DNA of 64,000 bases from assembly GCF_010894435.1 (NCBI RefSeq), contig NZ_JAAIXZ010000008.1:186001-250000 (forward strand), written 5' to 3'. The notes beneath the pieces are model-generated. The model did not search any database, was not told the DNA's origin, and was given only the letters and a program-made list of their open reading frames with translations. Made by a program: the position numbers and the translations under genes. The DNA is from Pyxidicoccus trucidator (GTDB lineage Bacteria > Myxococcota > Myxococcia > Myxococcales > Myxococcaceae). Below are positions 27,448 to 35,972 of the stretch, piece by piece; position 1 is the stretch's first letter; every line of letters starts with the position of its first letter.

Positions 27448-30400
27448 ATGTACTGCCCTGACTGCCGGCAGGAACGGCTCGGTAACGCCCAGCAATGCGC
27501 GCTTTGTGGCAAGGCGATGCACGCGCGCACGCGCAACGTCGTGGAGGCGGAGCTCGCGCATGTGCACTTCCTCCTGGATGAGCTGAAGCGCTGGGACACC
27601 TCCGAGGTGCCGCGCAACGTCTCCCGGTTCATCTCCGAGAGGTACGAGCGACAGGTCCGCATCCTCCTCTCCGTGCTCACCGAGCTGCCTCCGGTCTCGG
27701 TGGAGCAGGGCGCGACGGTGGTGGCTCCGGCCGCGCTTCCGGTGGAGCAGGTGGCTTCCGGGGTTGCGCCTCCGGTGATGGGCGAGTCCGCGTTGGCGCT
27801 GGGGACGCAGGCGTGGGTTGCGGCGGCTGACTCCGCGCAGGTGATGGCGGTGGGCGCCCCGGTGGCGGCGGTCTCCGCGCAGCAGGTGGACTCGGCCGCC
27901 GTGGAGTCACTGGCGCAGGCCGCTGCGTCCGTTCAGACAGGCTCGGAGGAGGGGACCGAAGCGCTTCCGTCGCAGGTGGCAGCGGTAGCGCAGGCGAAGG
28001 TGGAGGGGAGTGCCGAGGCGCTTGCGTCGAATGGGGTGACGGCCTCGCAGGTGGCAGCGGAAGGTGCCGCCGGAGAACTTCCGGCGCAGGCGACGGATGC
28101 GGTGTCCATGCCGGCGGAGGAGTCCGCCAGGCGCGAGGAGGCAGAGTCCTCGCAGGCCGCGGCTTCCGCCAGCGTTGCTGGGGAGGAAGAGGCTCAAGGC
28201 GCTTCGGAAGAGCCTGCTCGCGAGCGGACGTCCCGCGCTCGGGGCCTGCCTCGCCCTCAGCTCCCGCTGCCCCCGAATCCCGCGGAGGCGTATGCCGAGC
28301 CTCCGCAGCCGCGCAACCTCACCGCGCGCCTCGTCGAGGAGACCTCCACCTGGAACCGGGTGTGGAGGCCCTTCCTCTACGAGAGCATCATGTGGTTCAT
28401 CGGTGCCTTCCTCATCCTCTCGGGCACCCTCTACTTCGTCTTCGAGAGCTGGGCGGGGATGTCCTCCAGCGTCCGCTCGCTCACCGTGTTCGGGATGACG
28501 GCGGGCTACTCGGCCGGCTTCTCCATCTGGGGCGCGTTCCTCGCCCGCCGTGAGGCGCTGCGCAACCCTGGCAACATCCTCGGGCTCATCGGCTCGGCCG
28601 TGGCTCCGCTCGCGGGCATCGCGCTGGGGCCGCTCGACCTGGGCGAGGCGCTTCAAATCGGCGGTGTGGGCCCCGTGCTGCTCATCCCCATGTTGCTCGG
28701 GTGGGCCGCCGTGTCCGCCGTCCTCGTCCGCAAGCCGGCGGAGGCCCTCGACGCTGCTTCCCGCCCGCTCGTGCAGGCCGCGCTCGCCGCCAGCACGTTG
28801 ATGATGGGGCTGGCGCCGCTCGCCGTGAAGCTCGGCACCTTCGCGCCCTGGCTCAACGTCCTGCCGTGTGCGCTCTTCTTCGTCCTCTCTTCCCGGCCCA
28901 CGGCCGAGCCGCGCAAGGGCCCCGCGCTGTTCTTCGCCGTGACTGCGCCGCTCTACCTCTTCGTCCTCTACGCGGTGCGCCTGCACGTGGGGCTGGCGGA
29001 GGTGGACCTGGAGCCCGTGCCGGGCACCTACGCCCCGTTCGTCGCCTTCCTGTTCGCCACCGCCCTTCGCTTCCGCACGCTGGAGCCGGAGCGCGCCGCC
29101 GACCCGCTCGTGCTTGGCGTGGTGCCGCTCCAGGTGGCCTGCCTCATCGCCGCCGCGACGGCCCCCGCGCCTGGCTTCTTCGCCACCGCCGCCGTCCTCA
29201 CCTGGACGCTGGTGTCGCTGGCGCGCGGCGGGCTCGCCCGGCTGCCCTGGGTGTACGGCGCCTATGCGAGCACGTACTTCGCCTACGCCTCCAGCGCGCA
29301 GCTCATCCCCGGTCCGGTGCGGCGCTTCATCGACGCGCTCAAGGCCGCGCTCGGCTACCCCGTCACGGGCGACCTGCCCCTTCAGTACGGTGCCCTGTCC
29401 GCGCTGCCCTTCGTCGCCGCTGGCGCGGTGCTCGCGGTGTCGCGGCTGTGGCGTGGTGAGCGCACGGGCAACGCGCGGGACCTCGCCTTCGCGGAGGTGC
29501 TGCTGCGTGCCACCGCCGTGGCCAGCCCGCTGTTCGCGCTCTACGGCACGTCCGGCCCCGACTCGCGCCCGGCGTTCTGGAGCGCGCTGGGGCTGTCGCT
29601 GGTGTGCCTCGTCGTGGGCCTGTTGGTGGAGCGCTTCTACCTGGCCGCCGTGGGCGCCGGGGTGGCGATGTTCCTGCCCTTCCAGGCGCTCGCCATGCAG
29701 GGGGCTCCGGCCGCGTCCGTCACGTCCGGAGTCATGGCGCTGGTGCTCGCGGGCGTGTGCCTGCTGTGCACTTCGCGCACGCGGTGGCTGCTCGGCTCCG
29801 TCGTGGCGGTGATGGCTTCCGCCGGCTTCCTCATGGGCCTCTTCGGGGGCGGCACCCTGGCGTTGACGGGCGTGGTGCTGTGCGGCGCCGCCGCGCTCAT
29901 TACCGCCTGGGCGCTCCAGAGTCCGGCGGCCATGGCGGTCGCCGCCTTCCTCGCCGCGGCGGCCCTGCCGAAGTTCGCCAGCCAGGTGTCTTCGGACGCG
30001 GTGGCGCCCGCGCTCGCCCTCGTCGCGCTCGGCCTCGCGCTGCTGGGGGAGCGCGGGAGGATGGCGCGGCTGCTCGGCGTGCCCGCCGTCTTCTACGCCG
30101 TGCTCGCGCTGCCCTGGGGCATGGTGTCCCAGGTGCCGGGGCTGGGTCTGGTGGTGCTCACCGCCGCGGCCGCCGTCGCCGTGACGTCGCGCACGTTCCG
30201 TCTCGTGCGGCCGCTGGCGGTCGTCATCGCCGCCCTCGCGCTGCTGCCGGACGTGCGCGGCGTGTACATGCCGTGGGGCGGGTGGATGTCGCCGGGCCTG
30301 TCCATGGTGCTGTTCGTCCTCGGCTCCCTGGGCACTTCGCTCACCGCCGTGCGCTCGGGGCGGAGCGCGAGCACCACCACCGCCGCGATGGTGGCGCTCC

Positions 30401-33210
30401 TCTTCCCCCTGCTGACTGTCACGGTGGCGGGCGCCCAGACGGGCCGGTTCGTGCCGCTGATGCTGGGTGCCGCGCTCGCGGCCCTGCTCACCGCGCGCGC
30501 CCTGCCCGCGGGATTCAGCGTCGCCATCGCCTCGCTGTACGCGGCCGTCGCTCTCGCCAGTGTGGGCCCCGTGGCGCTGCTGGGGCTGGCCGCGGTGCTG
30601 GGCGTCCTGGCCGTGCTGGAGGAAGTGTCCGCCGTGCTCCGCGTCGGCGCGGGAGGCGAGCGCTTCGCCCTGGTCGCCACCCTGGCCTCCGTCATCACCC
30701 TGGGCATCGCCGTGGTGGACTGGGACGATGCGGGCCTGCCGTTGCTCGTGGCGGCCACGCTGACGCTGCCGCTGCTGTGGACGCGCGCCAGCCGGCTGCC
30801 CTTCTTCGCCGCCCTCATGGTGCCCTACACGCTGGTGGGCATCGCCGTGGTGGGCGGGACGCGGCCTGCCTGGGTGCAGGTGCTGCCCCTCTTCGTGCTG
30901 GTCGTGGTGCGCGCCGTGGAGCACTTCCCGGCCGTGGCCTCGCTGCTGCTGCGCTCGCAGGAGGAGAAGCCCCGGCGGGACTTGTCCCTGTGGATGCAGG
31001 GCGCGCTCGCGGTGGTGGCGCCGCTGCTGTTGCTGTCGTCCTGGGTGGAGCCCGGGCCCCTGTACTTCCTCACGGCCTCGCTGGCGCTGATGCCAGGGCC
31101 GCGTCCCTTCCTGCGCGTCTGCGGCGCCGCGCTGTTCCTCCTCTTCGTGCCGGAGGCGCGGCCCGTCGTCACCGGCCTGCTGCTGGCGCTCGCCCTGGTC
31201 GAGCACCACCGGCCCCAGGCGCTGTGGGCCTTCTTCCGGAGCCCGCCGGACGCGACGCTGCGCCCCGCCGCTGTCTTCACGGCGCTCGCCTTCGCCGCGC
31301 TGCCCGTGCTGGGACTTCCCACGCCGTCGAGCCTGGCCGGGCTGGCGGGCGTGTTGGCCGCCGCCGCGTTCCTGCTGTCGCGACGCTGGCTGCTCACCCC
31401 CGCCGTGTGGGCCCTGGCGCTGGCGCCCGTGGGGCAGGTGGACGGTGCCAGCTTCCTGGAGTGGCGGCCCGAGGCGGGGCTGCCCATCATCGCCGTGGCG
31501 CTCGGCGCCGCGCTGCTGTCCGCCGCGTGCCAGTCCGGCCGCGTGCAGCGGGCGCTCGCCGCCGCGTCCGCCCGCGTGCTGCCGGGACTCGAAGGCACCT
31601 GGAGCGAGCCGCTGTGGGTGGGCGGCGCGGGGGCCCTGGGCCTGTTGCTCGTGGGGCGACTGCTGGACTCGGGGCCGGGCTCGCTGACGCTGGTGGTGGC
31701 GCTGGGCGCGGGGCTGACGGCGTGCGTGCTGATGGTGGCGCGCAGCCGGTGGATGGCCAATGTGGCCACGGTGTTGCTCGGCATGGCGCTCATCGCGGCG
31801 GTGCCCCCGGCGTGGGCGCCCGCGGTGGTCAGCGGGGCGGGGCTGCTGCTGTGCCTGCTGGGCATGTGGCTGGACGGGCGCGGCGTGCACGTGGGCGCGG
31901 CGCTGCACCATGGCGGCTGGGTGCTGGCGCTGCTGTCGCTGTCGGGCCTTCGCGACCTGGAGCACACGGCGACGCCGCTGAGCATCCTCTTCGCGTTGGG
32001 CGCCGCATGGGCCGTGGTGCTGCGGCGCCGCGAGCGTGAGGTGGTGGGCTGGCTGGCCTCGCTCGCCGCCGTGCACGGCTGGCTCATGCACCTGGGCGCG
32101 GTGTACTCGTCCGGCCGGGGCTCGGAGTTCATCCTCCCGCACTTCGGCGCTGCCAGCGCGCTGCTCGCCACCCTGGCGCTGTTCGTGGCGGGGAAGAAGT
32201 GGCGCAGGGGCGTGGGGCATGGCTTCGCCGTCGTCGCCCTCGTCGAGGTGCTGCTGGGCCTGTCGCTGCTGGGGGCCCACGGGGACGCGCTGCGCGAGGC
32301 GCTCGTCGCCTCCGTCTCGCTGGGCGTGCTGCTGTTCGCGCTGGTGCGCCGCGCCGCCGTGGAGGCGGACGAGACCTCCGCCTTCCTCGCGCAAGGGGTG
32401 CTCGCACTGGGCTATCTGTCGGTGCGCATGCTGGGCATGGGCGTGAGCCCGGGCCCCGCCGACAGCCTCGCCGCGCTGGTGGGCGGTGCCGTCTTCACCG
32501 GCCTCTACTTCTTCGTCCAGCGCGAGGGCTCGGGGCTGGAGGCGTTCCGTCGGCCCGCGCTGGTGGGCGCGTTCCTCTTCCCGCTGGCCGGTCTGCTGTC
32601 CGCGCCGTGGGGCGAGCCGCTCCAGGTGGCGGCCCTGCTGGTGGGCCACGCCGCGCACTTCGCCGCCCTGGGTACGCACCCGACACGCCGGGGGATGGCC
32701 TCGATGGCGTCGGTGGTGGCCTTCAACGCGGCGCTGCTCCTGGTGTGGCAGGGCACCGGCGCTGGGGAGCCGCAGTACTACGTCATCCCCGCGGGCCTCT
32801 CGCTGCTCGCGCTGCTGCGGGTGTTCCGCGCCTCCATCGAGGAGGACACGTATGCGCGGCTGCGAGCGATTGCTGTCACCGGCATCTACGTGGCCGGCGC
32901 GTGGAAGCCGCTCATGTTCAGCGACGGCGGCTCCATGCTCCTGTGCGTGGTGCTCTGCGTGGTGGGCGTGGGCTTCGGCATCGCCCTGCGCATCCGCTCG
33001 TACGTGTACCTGGGCACCGCGTTCCTGGTGACGTGCATCGCCGCCAACCTCGTGCGCTTCGGCATGCGAGACCACCGCATCGCCGCCGCGTCGCTGTTCA
33101 TGCTGGGCCTGCTCGTCATCGGCTCCATGGTGATGCTCAGCGCCTACCGCGCCGCCCTGCTCCAGAGGTACGCGCGGGTGCGAGAGCTGCTCTCCACCTG
33201 GGAGGGGTGA
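27448..33210 (+). CDS. Giant polytopic membrane protein with N-terminal zinc ribbon
   Basis: A 1920-residue protein. Residues 1-25 hold two CxxC pairs (CPDC, CALC) as a zinc ribbon, followed by a helical segment (VVEAELAHVHFLLDELKRW). Residues ~85-280 are a low-complexity Ala/Val/Glu/Gln-rich linker with loosely repeated AQA and ASQVAAEG units. From ~310 to the end there is an almost unbroken run of hydrophobic helices, several dozen by eye, with short loops. The ATG follows GAGGGGGGAAGG. No transporter, polymerase or glycosyltransferase motif stands out, and I do not recognise a function. Long polytopic proteins with a zinc ribbon recall DUF2157/DUF2339-like families, which is only a guess. 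Confidence 0.85.
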   Translation: MYCPDCRQERLGNAQQCALCGKAMHARTRNVVEAELAHVHFLLDELKRWDTSEVPRNVSRFISERYERQVRILLSVLTELPPVSVEQGATVVAPAALPVEQVASGVAPPVMGESALALGTQAWVAAADSAQVMAVGAPVAAVSAQQVDSAAVESLAQAAASVQTGSEEGTEALPSQVAAVAQAKVEGSAEALASNGVTASQVAAEGAAGELPAQATDAVSMPAEESARREEAESSQAAASASVAGEEEAQGASEEPARERTSRARGLPRPQLPLPPNPAEAYAEPPQPRNLTARLVEETSTWNRVWRPFLYESIMWFIGAFLILSGTLYFVFESWAGMSSSVRSLTVFGMTAGYSAGFSIWGAFLARREALRNPGNILGLIGSAVAPLAGIALGPLDLGEALQIGGVGPVLLIPMLLGWAAVSAVLVRKPAEALDAASRPLVQAALAASTLMMGLAPLAVKLGTFAPWLNVLPCALFFVLSSRPTAEPRKGPALFFAVTAPLYLFVLYAVRLHVGLAEVDLEPVPGTYAPFVAFLFATALRFRTLEPERAADPLVLGVVPLQVACLIAAATAPAPGFFATAAVLTWTLVSLARGGLARLPWVYGAYASTYFAYASSAQLIPGPVRRFIDALKAALGYPVTGDLPLQYGALSALPFVAAGAVLAVSRLWRGERTGNARDLAFAEVLLRATAVASPLFALYGTSGPDSRPAFWSALGLSLVCLVVGLLVERFYLAAVGAGVAMFLPFQALAMQGAPAASVTSGVMALVLAGVCLLCTSRTRWLLGSVVAVMASAGFLMGLFGGGTLALTGVVLCGAAALITAWALQSPAAMAVAAFLAAAALPKFASQVSSDAVAPALALVALGLALLGERGRMARLLGVPAVFYAVLALPWGMVSQVPGLGLVVLTAAAAVAVTSRTFRLVRPLAVVIAALALLPDVRGVYMPWGGWMSPGLSMVLFVLGSLGTSLTAVRSGRSASTTTAAMVALLFPLLTVTVAGAQTGRFVPLMLGAALAALLTARALPAGFSVAIASLYAAVALASVGPVALLGLAAVLGVLAVLEEVSAVLRVGAGGERFALVATLASVITLGIAVVDWDDAGLPLLVAATLTLPLLWTRASRLPFFAALMVPYTLVGIAVVGGTRPAWVQVLPLFVLVVVRAVEHFPAVASLLLRSQEEKPRRDLSLWMQGALAVVAPLLLLSSWVEPGPLYFLTASLALMPGPRPFLRVCGAALFLLFVPEARPVVTGLLLALALVEHHRPQALWAFFRSPPDATLRPAAVFTALAFAALPVLGLPTPSSLAGLAGVLAAAAFLLSRRWLLTPAVWALALAPVGQVDGASFLEWRPEAGLPIIAVALGAALLSAACQSGRVQRALAAASARVLPGLEGTWSEPLWVGGAGALGLLLVGRLLDSGPGSLTLVVALGAGLTACVLMVARSRWMANVATVLLGMALIAAVPPAWAPAVVSGAGLLLCLLGMWLDGRGVHVGAALHHGGWVLALLSLSGLRDLEHTATPLSILFALGAAWAVVLRRREREVVGWLASLAAVHGWLMHLGAVYSSGRGSEFILPHFGAASALLATLALFVAGKKWRRGVGHGFAVVALVEVLLGLSLLGAHGDALREALVASVSLGVLLFALVRRAAVEADETSAFLAQGVLALGYLSVRMLGMGVSPGPADSLAALVGGAVFTGLYFFVQREGSGLEAFRRPALVGAFLFPLAGLLSAPWGEPLQVAALLVGHAAHFAALGTHPTRRGMASMASVVAFNAALLLVWQGTGAGEPQYYVIPAGLSLLALLRVFRASIEEDTYARLRAIAVTGIYVAGAWKPLMFSDGGSMLLCVVLCVVGVGFGIALRIRSYVYLGTAFLVTCIAANLVRFGMRDHRIAAASLFMLGLLVIGSMVMLSAYRAALLQRYARVRELLSTWEG

Positions 33211-33251
33211 CACGGTCAGTTCTTGGCTCGGACCCCGGGAGGTGGCATTGA

Positions 33252-34103
33252 ATGCAGCCCCAACCATCCCCGGGAGGACCGCTGTTGCTTCGCCTGCTCG
33301 CCGCCATTCCCCTGTGTGCTCTCGTCGGCTGTGCCACCGTGAAGACCCGCGCCTCGGCGTCCGAGCCCCCGGTGGTGATGGCGACAGCACCCGTGGAGAA
33401 CAGCGTGGCGCTTGCCGACCCTCACTCAGAGGCAGGGCAGGCAGGCACGGTGGAGGGGGCCGCGCAGGACAAGATGCGGCTGGTGACGGCGGGCGTGATT
33501 GCCGCCGCGCTGCAGGCCGCGGCCATGGTGACGGGGCCCGCCAGCACCTCGGGCCGCTTCTGGGATGAGCTGCTGTCTCCGACGGAGCTGAGCCGCTCCA
33601 TCGTCCAGCGCTCCATCCAGCTCGTCGGCGCGCGCACCCTCGGCAAGAGCGTGCCCAATGACTGCTCGGGCTTCGTGCGGCTCGCGTACCTCGCGGGCGG
33701 CATCGACCTGGTGAACCACGGCTTCCTCGCGGGGGAGAACGCCGTCTCCGCCATCTTCCGCCGCGCCCTGGACGTGGGCACCGTCCACCACCAGGCTCCG
33801 CGCCCCGGCGACCTCGTCTTCTTCCGCGAGACGTATGACCGCAACCGCGACGGCCGGCGCAACGACGGGATGACCCACATCGGCGTCGTGGAGGGCGTGG
33901 ACGGCGAAGGCACCGTCACCTTCATCCACCGGGGCGGCAAGGGCGTGGCGCGCGGGCGGCTCAACCTGGCGGCCCCCGCGAAGCACCAGCTCGGCCAGGG
34001 CGGGCCGGTGCTGAATGACTACATCCGCCCCGCCGCCAAGGGCTCCCGGGCGTACCTCGCGGGAGAGCTGTTCGCCGCGTTCGCTTCGCCTGAGGGCCTG
34101 TAA
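33252..34103 (+). CDS. NlpC/P60- or CHAP-like cell-wall peptidase lipoprotein
   Basis: A 283-residue exported protein with lipobox LVGC (Cys27). The catalytic Cys138 lies in PNDCSGFVRLAY, His209 in MTHIGVVEG and a third polar site in FIHRGGK (His226), the papain-like arrangement of NlpC/P60 or CHAP amidases that cleave peptidoglycan stems. The segment DLVFFRETYDRNRDGRRNDG resembles a Ca-binding-like loop. The stop codon overlaps a perfect palindrome. Confidence 0.82.
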   Translation: MQPQPSPGGPLLLRLLAAIPLCALVGCATVKTRASASEPPVVMATAPVENSVALADPHSEAGQAGTVEGAAQDKMRLVTAGVIAAALQAAAMVTGPASTSGRFWDELLSPTELSRSIVQRSIQLVGARTLGKSVPNDCSGFVRLAYLAGGIDLVNHGFLAGENAVSAIFRRALDVGTVHHQAPRPGDLVFFRETYDRNRDGRRNDGMTHIGVVEGVDGEGTVTFIHRGGKGVARGRLNLAAPAKHQLGQGGPVLNDYIRPAAKGSRAYLAGELFAAFASPEGL

Positions 34104-34111
34104 CGTTACAG
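34098..34111. promoter_or_regulatory. Perfect 14-bp palindrome CTGTAACGTTACAG
   Basis: The site is its own reverse complement and overlaps the stop codon of the peptidase gene, 61 bases before the next start. It could be an operator for the downstream lipoprotein gene. Confidence 0.4.
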
Positions 34112-34171
34112 TGGCGCACCCGTACCCGGCGTGGCTTTGAAGAGTCGCCGCGCTGGGGCGTCATACGCGGC

Positions 34172-34609
34172 ATGCGAATCGCCCTGCTGCTCGTTGGGGG
34201 TCTGCTTCTTGCCCCGGGCTGTGTCCTCCACACGCGGCCCCTGCCGCGCCCGGCGCCGCGCCCCCAGCCTTCTCCTCCTCCGCCCCCACGTCCGTCGGCC
34301 ATGTCCTACAACGAGGCCGTGGACCTGGGCTTCGGCCAGTGCCGCTCGCGCGGCTACGAGTGCCGGCTGAAGGAGGCCCACCGCAAAGGCAATGACGTGT
34401 GGAAGGTGAAGTTCCACGCCTTCGCTGACGGCGCGAAGGGCCACCTCCATCTGGAGTACGACGCCTGGTCTCGCAACCTCCTCAAGGTGGACGAGAAGGT
34501 GAAGGCCCGCCGCGACGACAGGGACGATGACGACGACTGGGATGACGACGACCATCGCCACGGCCACGGTAGGGGCAAGAAGAAGGGCCACGCGAGGCAC
34601 GACGACTGA
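34172..34609 (+). CDS. Putative lipoprotein with Asp/His-rich tail
   Basis: A 145-residue protein: signal MRIALLLVGGLLLAPGC with Cys17 as lipidation site, a Pro-rich linker (residues ~22-42), a small domain (SYNEAVDLGFGQCRSRGYEC) and a tail with a DDDDDWDDDDHRHGHGRG segment. The acidic/His tail should bind divalent metal ions. Function unknown. A hairpin terminator follows. Confidence 0.7.
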   Translation: MRIALLLVGGLLLAPGCVLHTRPLPRPAPRPQPSPPPPPRPSAMSYNEAVDLGFGQCRSRGYECRLKEAHRKGNDVWKVKFHAFADGAKGHLHLEYDAWSRNLLKVDEKVKARRDDRDDDDDWDDDDHRHGHGRGKKKGHARHDD

Positions 34610-34634
34610 CGCGCTGCTCCCGTCCTGGCATCCG

Positions 34635-34669
34635 CCTGTGGGGCTGGCCCTCCCACGCCGCCCCACAGG
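34635..34669 (+). terminator. Hairpin terminator
   Basis: Perfect 10-bp arms CCTGTGGGGC and GCCCCACAGG with a 15-base spacer, 25 bases after the lipoprotein stop and before the sigma-factor operon. Confidence 0.6.
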
Positions 34670-34747
34670 GGCCGGAGGCCGGGCGGTGCCTTTCTTCCCG
34701 ACGGGTGTCCGCGGATTCGCGCCCGGGTGTCTCCAGGGTGCCGCGTC

Positions 34748-35263
34748 ATGACTCCCACTCCCCAGGTCGACATCTCCACGCTGTACCGGCGCCACGTGGC
34801 GCTGGTGCGCGGCTGTGCGCTGCGCATCCTGGGTGAGCCCGCCGCCGCCGAGGACGTCGCGCAGGAGGTGTTCATCCGCTTCCTGCAGCATCGGGACCGC
34901 AGCGGCAGCGAGCAGGACACCGCCGCCTTCCTCTACCGCACCAGCACCAACCTCGCCCTCAACCGGCTGCGCGACGCTCGCCGCCGCAAGGGCCTGCATG
35001 ACGCGCACCTGCCGGACGGGGAGCCGCACAGCCCCCACTCCCCGGAGGACGGGCTGGCGCTGCGCAAGGTGCTGGCGGAGGCGGACCCGGAGCAGGCGCA
35101 GATTGCCGCCTGCTACTTCATCCACGGCATGGAGCACGAGGAGATTGCCGGGATGCTCGGCGTCCCGCGCCGCACCGTGGGCCGCCGGCTGGAGAAGTTC
35201 CGCGCCCACGCCGAGCACATGCTGCAAGGCGTACGGAGAAAGGAAGCAGGCCATGGTGGCTGA
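34748..35263 (+). CDS. ECF-like sigma-70 family RNA polymerase sigma factor
   Basis: A 171-residue sigma factor with only regions 2 and 4. Region 2 contains LGEPAAAEDVAQEVFIRFLQ and FLYRTSTNLALNRLRDARRR; region 4 (residues ~110-155) contains GMEHEEIAGMLGVPRRTVGRRL, the -35 recognition helix. The start may be the ATG at 34748 or a GTG at 34727. The end overlaps the start of the anti-sigma gene by 11 bases, so synthesis is coupled. It probably directs transcription of its own operon, including the caspase-like gene. Confidence 0.88.
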   Translation: MTPTPQVDISTLYRRHVALVRGCALRILGEPAAAEDVAQEVFIRFLQHRDRSGSEQDTAAFLYRTSTNLALNRLRDARRRKGLHDAHLPDGEPHSPHSPEDGLALRKVLAEADPEQAQIAACYFIHGMEHEEIAGMLGVPRRTVGRRLEKFRAHAEHMLQGVRRKEAGHGG

Positions 35264-35972
35264 GCCGTTCCCCAGGTCCAAGGCGTCCGCTGACTGCCTG
35301 TCCGGATGGTGTGTCTCGCAAGTCGTGCTCGGACTGCTGTCCCCCGAGGAGCGCGCGCCGGCCGAGGCGCACCTCACCTCCTGCGCGTCTTGCCGGCAGC
35401 GGGTGGACGTGGAGCATGCCCAGGCTCGCGCGGCGGCCTTCGAGAAGGTGCCGGAGGCGCTGCTCGCGGCAGCGGCGGCCGTGCCCCCGCGTCCGGAGCG
35501 GCAGGGGTGGCTTCCGTGGAGGTGGGTGCCCGCCTTCGCCGTCCCCGCGCTGGCGGTGGGCGTGTTCCTCGCGGTGCGGCCTCCCTCCGGGGTGGAGCGT
35601 CCCGGCGTGCAATTGAAGGGCAGCGCGTCACTGGACGTGGCGGTTGCGCGAGAGGGGACGCTCGTGGTCAACGGCATCCCCGCGGAAGAGGTTGCGGGGC
35701 TGAGGGCGGGAGACCGGCTGCGCCTGCGCGTGCAGGGGGCGGAGTCGTCCGCGTGGCTCATCCTCCAGGGAGACGAGGAAGGACAATGGACCCCGTACTT
35801 CGAGGGCCTCGCGCCCCAGGGCGGCTGGCTGCCCATGGGCATCACCGTCACGCCGGACGGGCGCACGCGGATGCGGCTGCTGACGTGCGCGGCGAAGCCT
35901 CCGCCTGGAGTGCCGGTGGAGGACGTGTGCCGCGTGCGCGTCTACGACTGGGGCATGGCTGGGACGCCGTGA
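35253..35972 (+). CDS. Zinc-binding anti-sigma factor with C-terminal DUF4384-like domain
   Basis: A 239-residue single-pass membrane protein. The cytoplasmic N-terminus has the zinc anti-sigma motif H-x3-C-x2-C in AEAHLTSCASCRQRV, which should bind the partner sigma factor. A membrane helix follows (WVPAFAVPALAVGVFLAV, near residue 97). The periplasmic part (residues ~120-239) is beta-rich with VQGAESSAWLILQGDEEGQW, resembling the DUF4384-type sensor domain often linked to caspase-like proteins. Its stop overlaps the GTG of the next gene (GTGA). Confidence 0.8.
   Translation: MVAEPFPRSKASADCLSGWCVSQVVLGLLSPEERAPAEAHLTSCASCRQRVDVEHAQARAAAFEKVPEALLAAAAAVPPRPERQGWLPWRWVPAFAVPALAVGVFLAVRPPSGVERPGVQLKGSASLDVAVAREGTLVVNGIPAEEVAGLRAGDRLRLRVQGAESSAWLILQGDEEGQWTPYFEGLAPQGGWLPMGITVTPDGRTRMRLLTCAAKPPPGVPVEDVCRVRVYDWGMAGTP

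Noticed and set aside
27907-33390. 1827-residue minus-strand frame antisense to the giant membrane protein
   Set aside because: Its His/Gln/Arg-rich composition is the shadow of Leu/Ala/Val codons on the other strand; no domain is seen.
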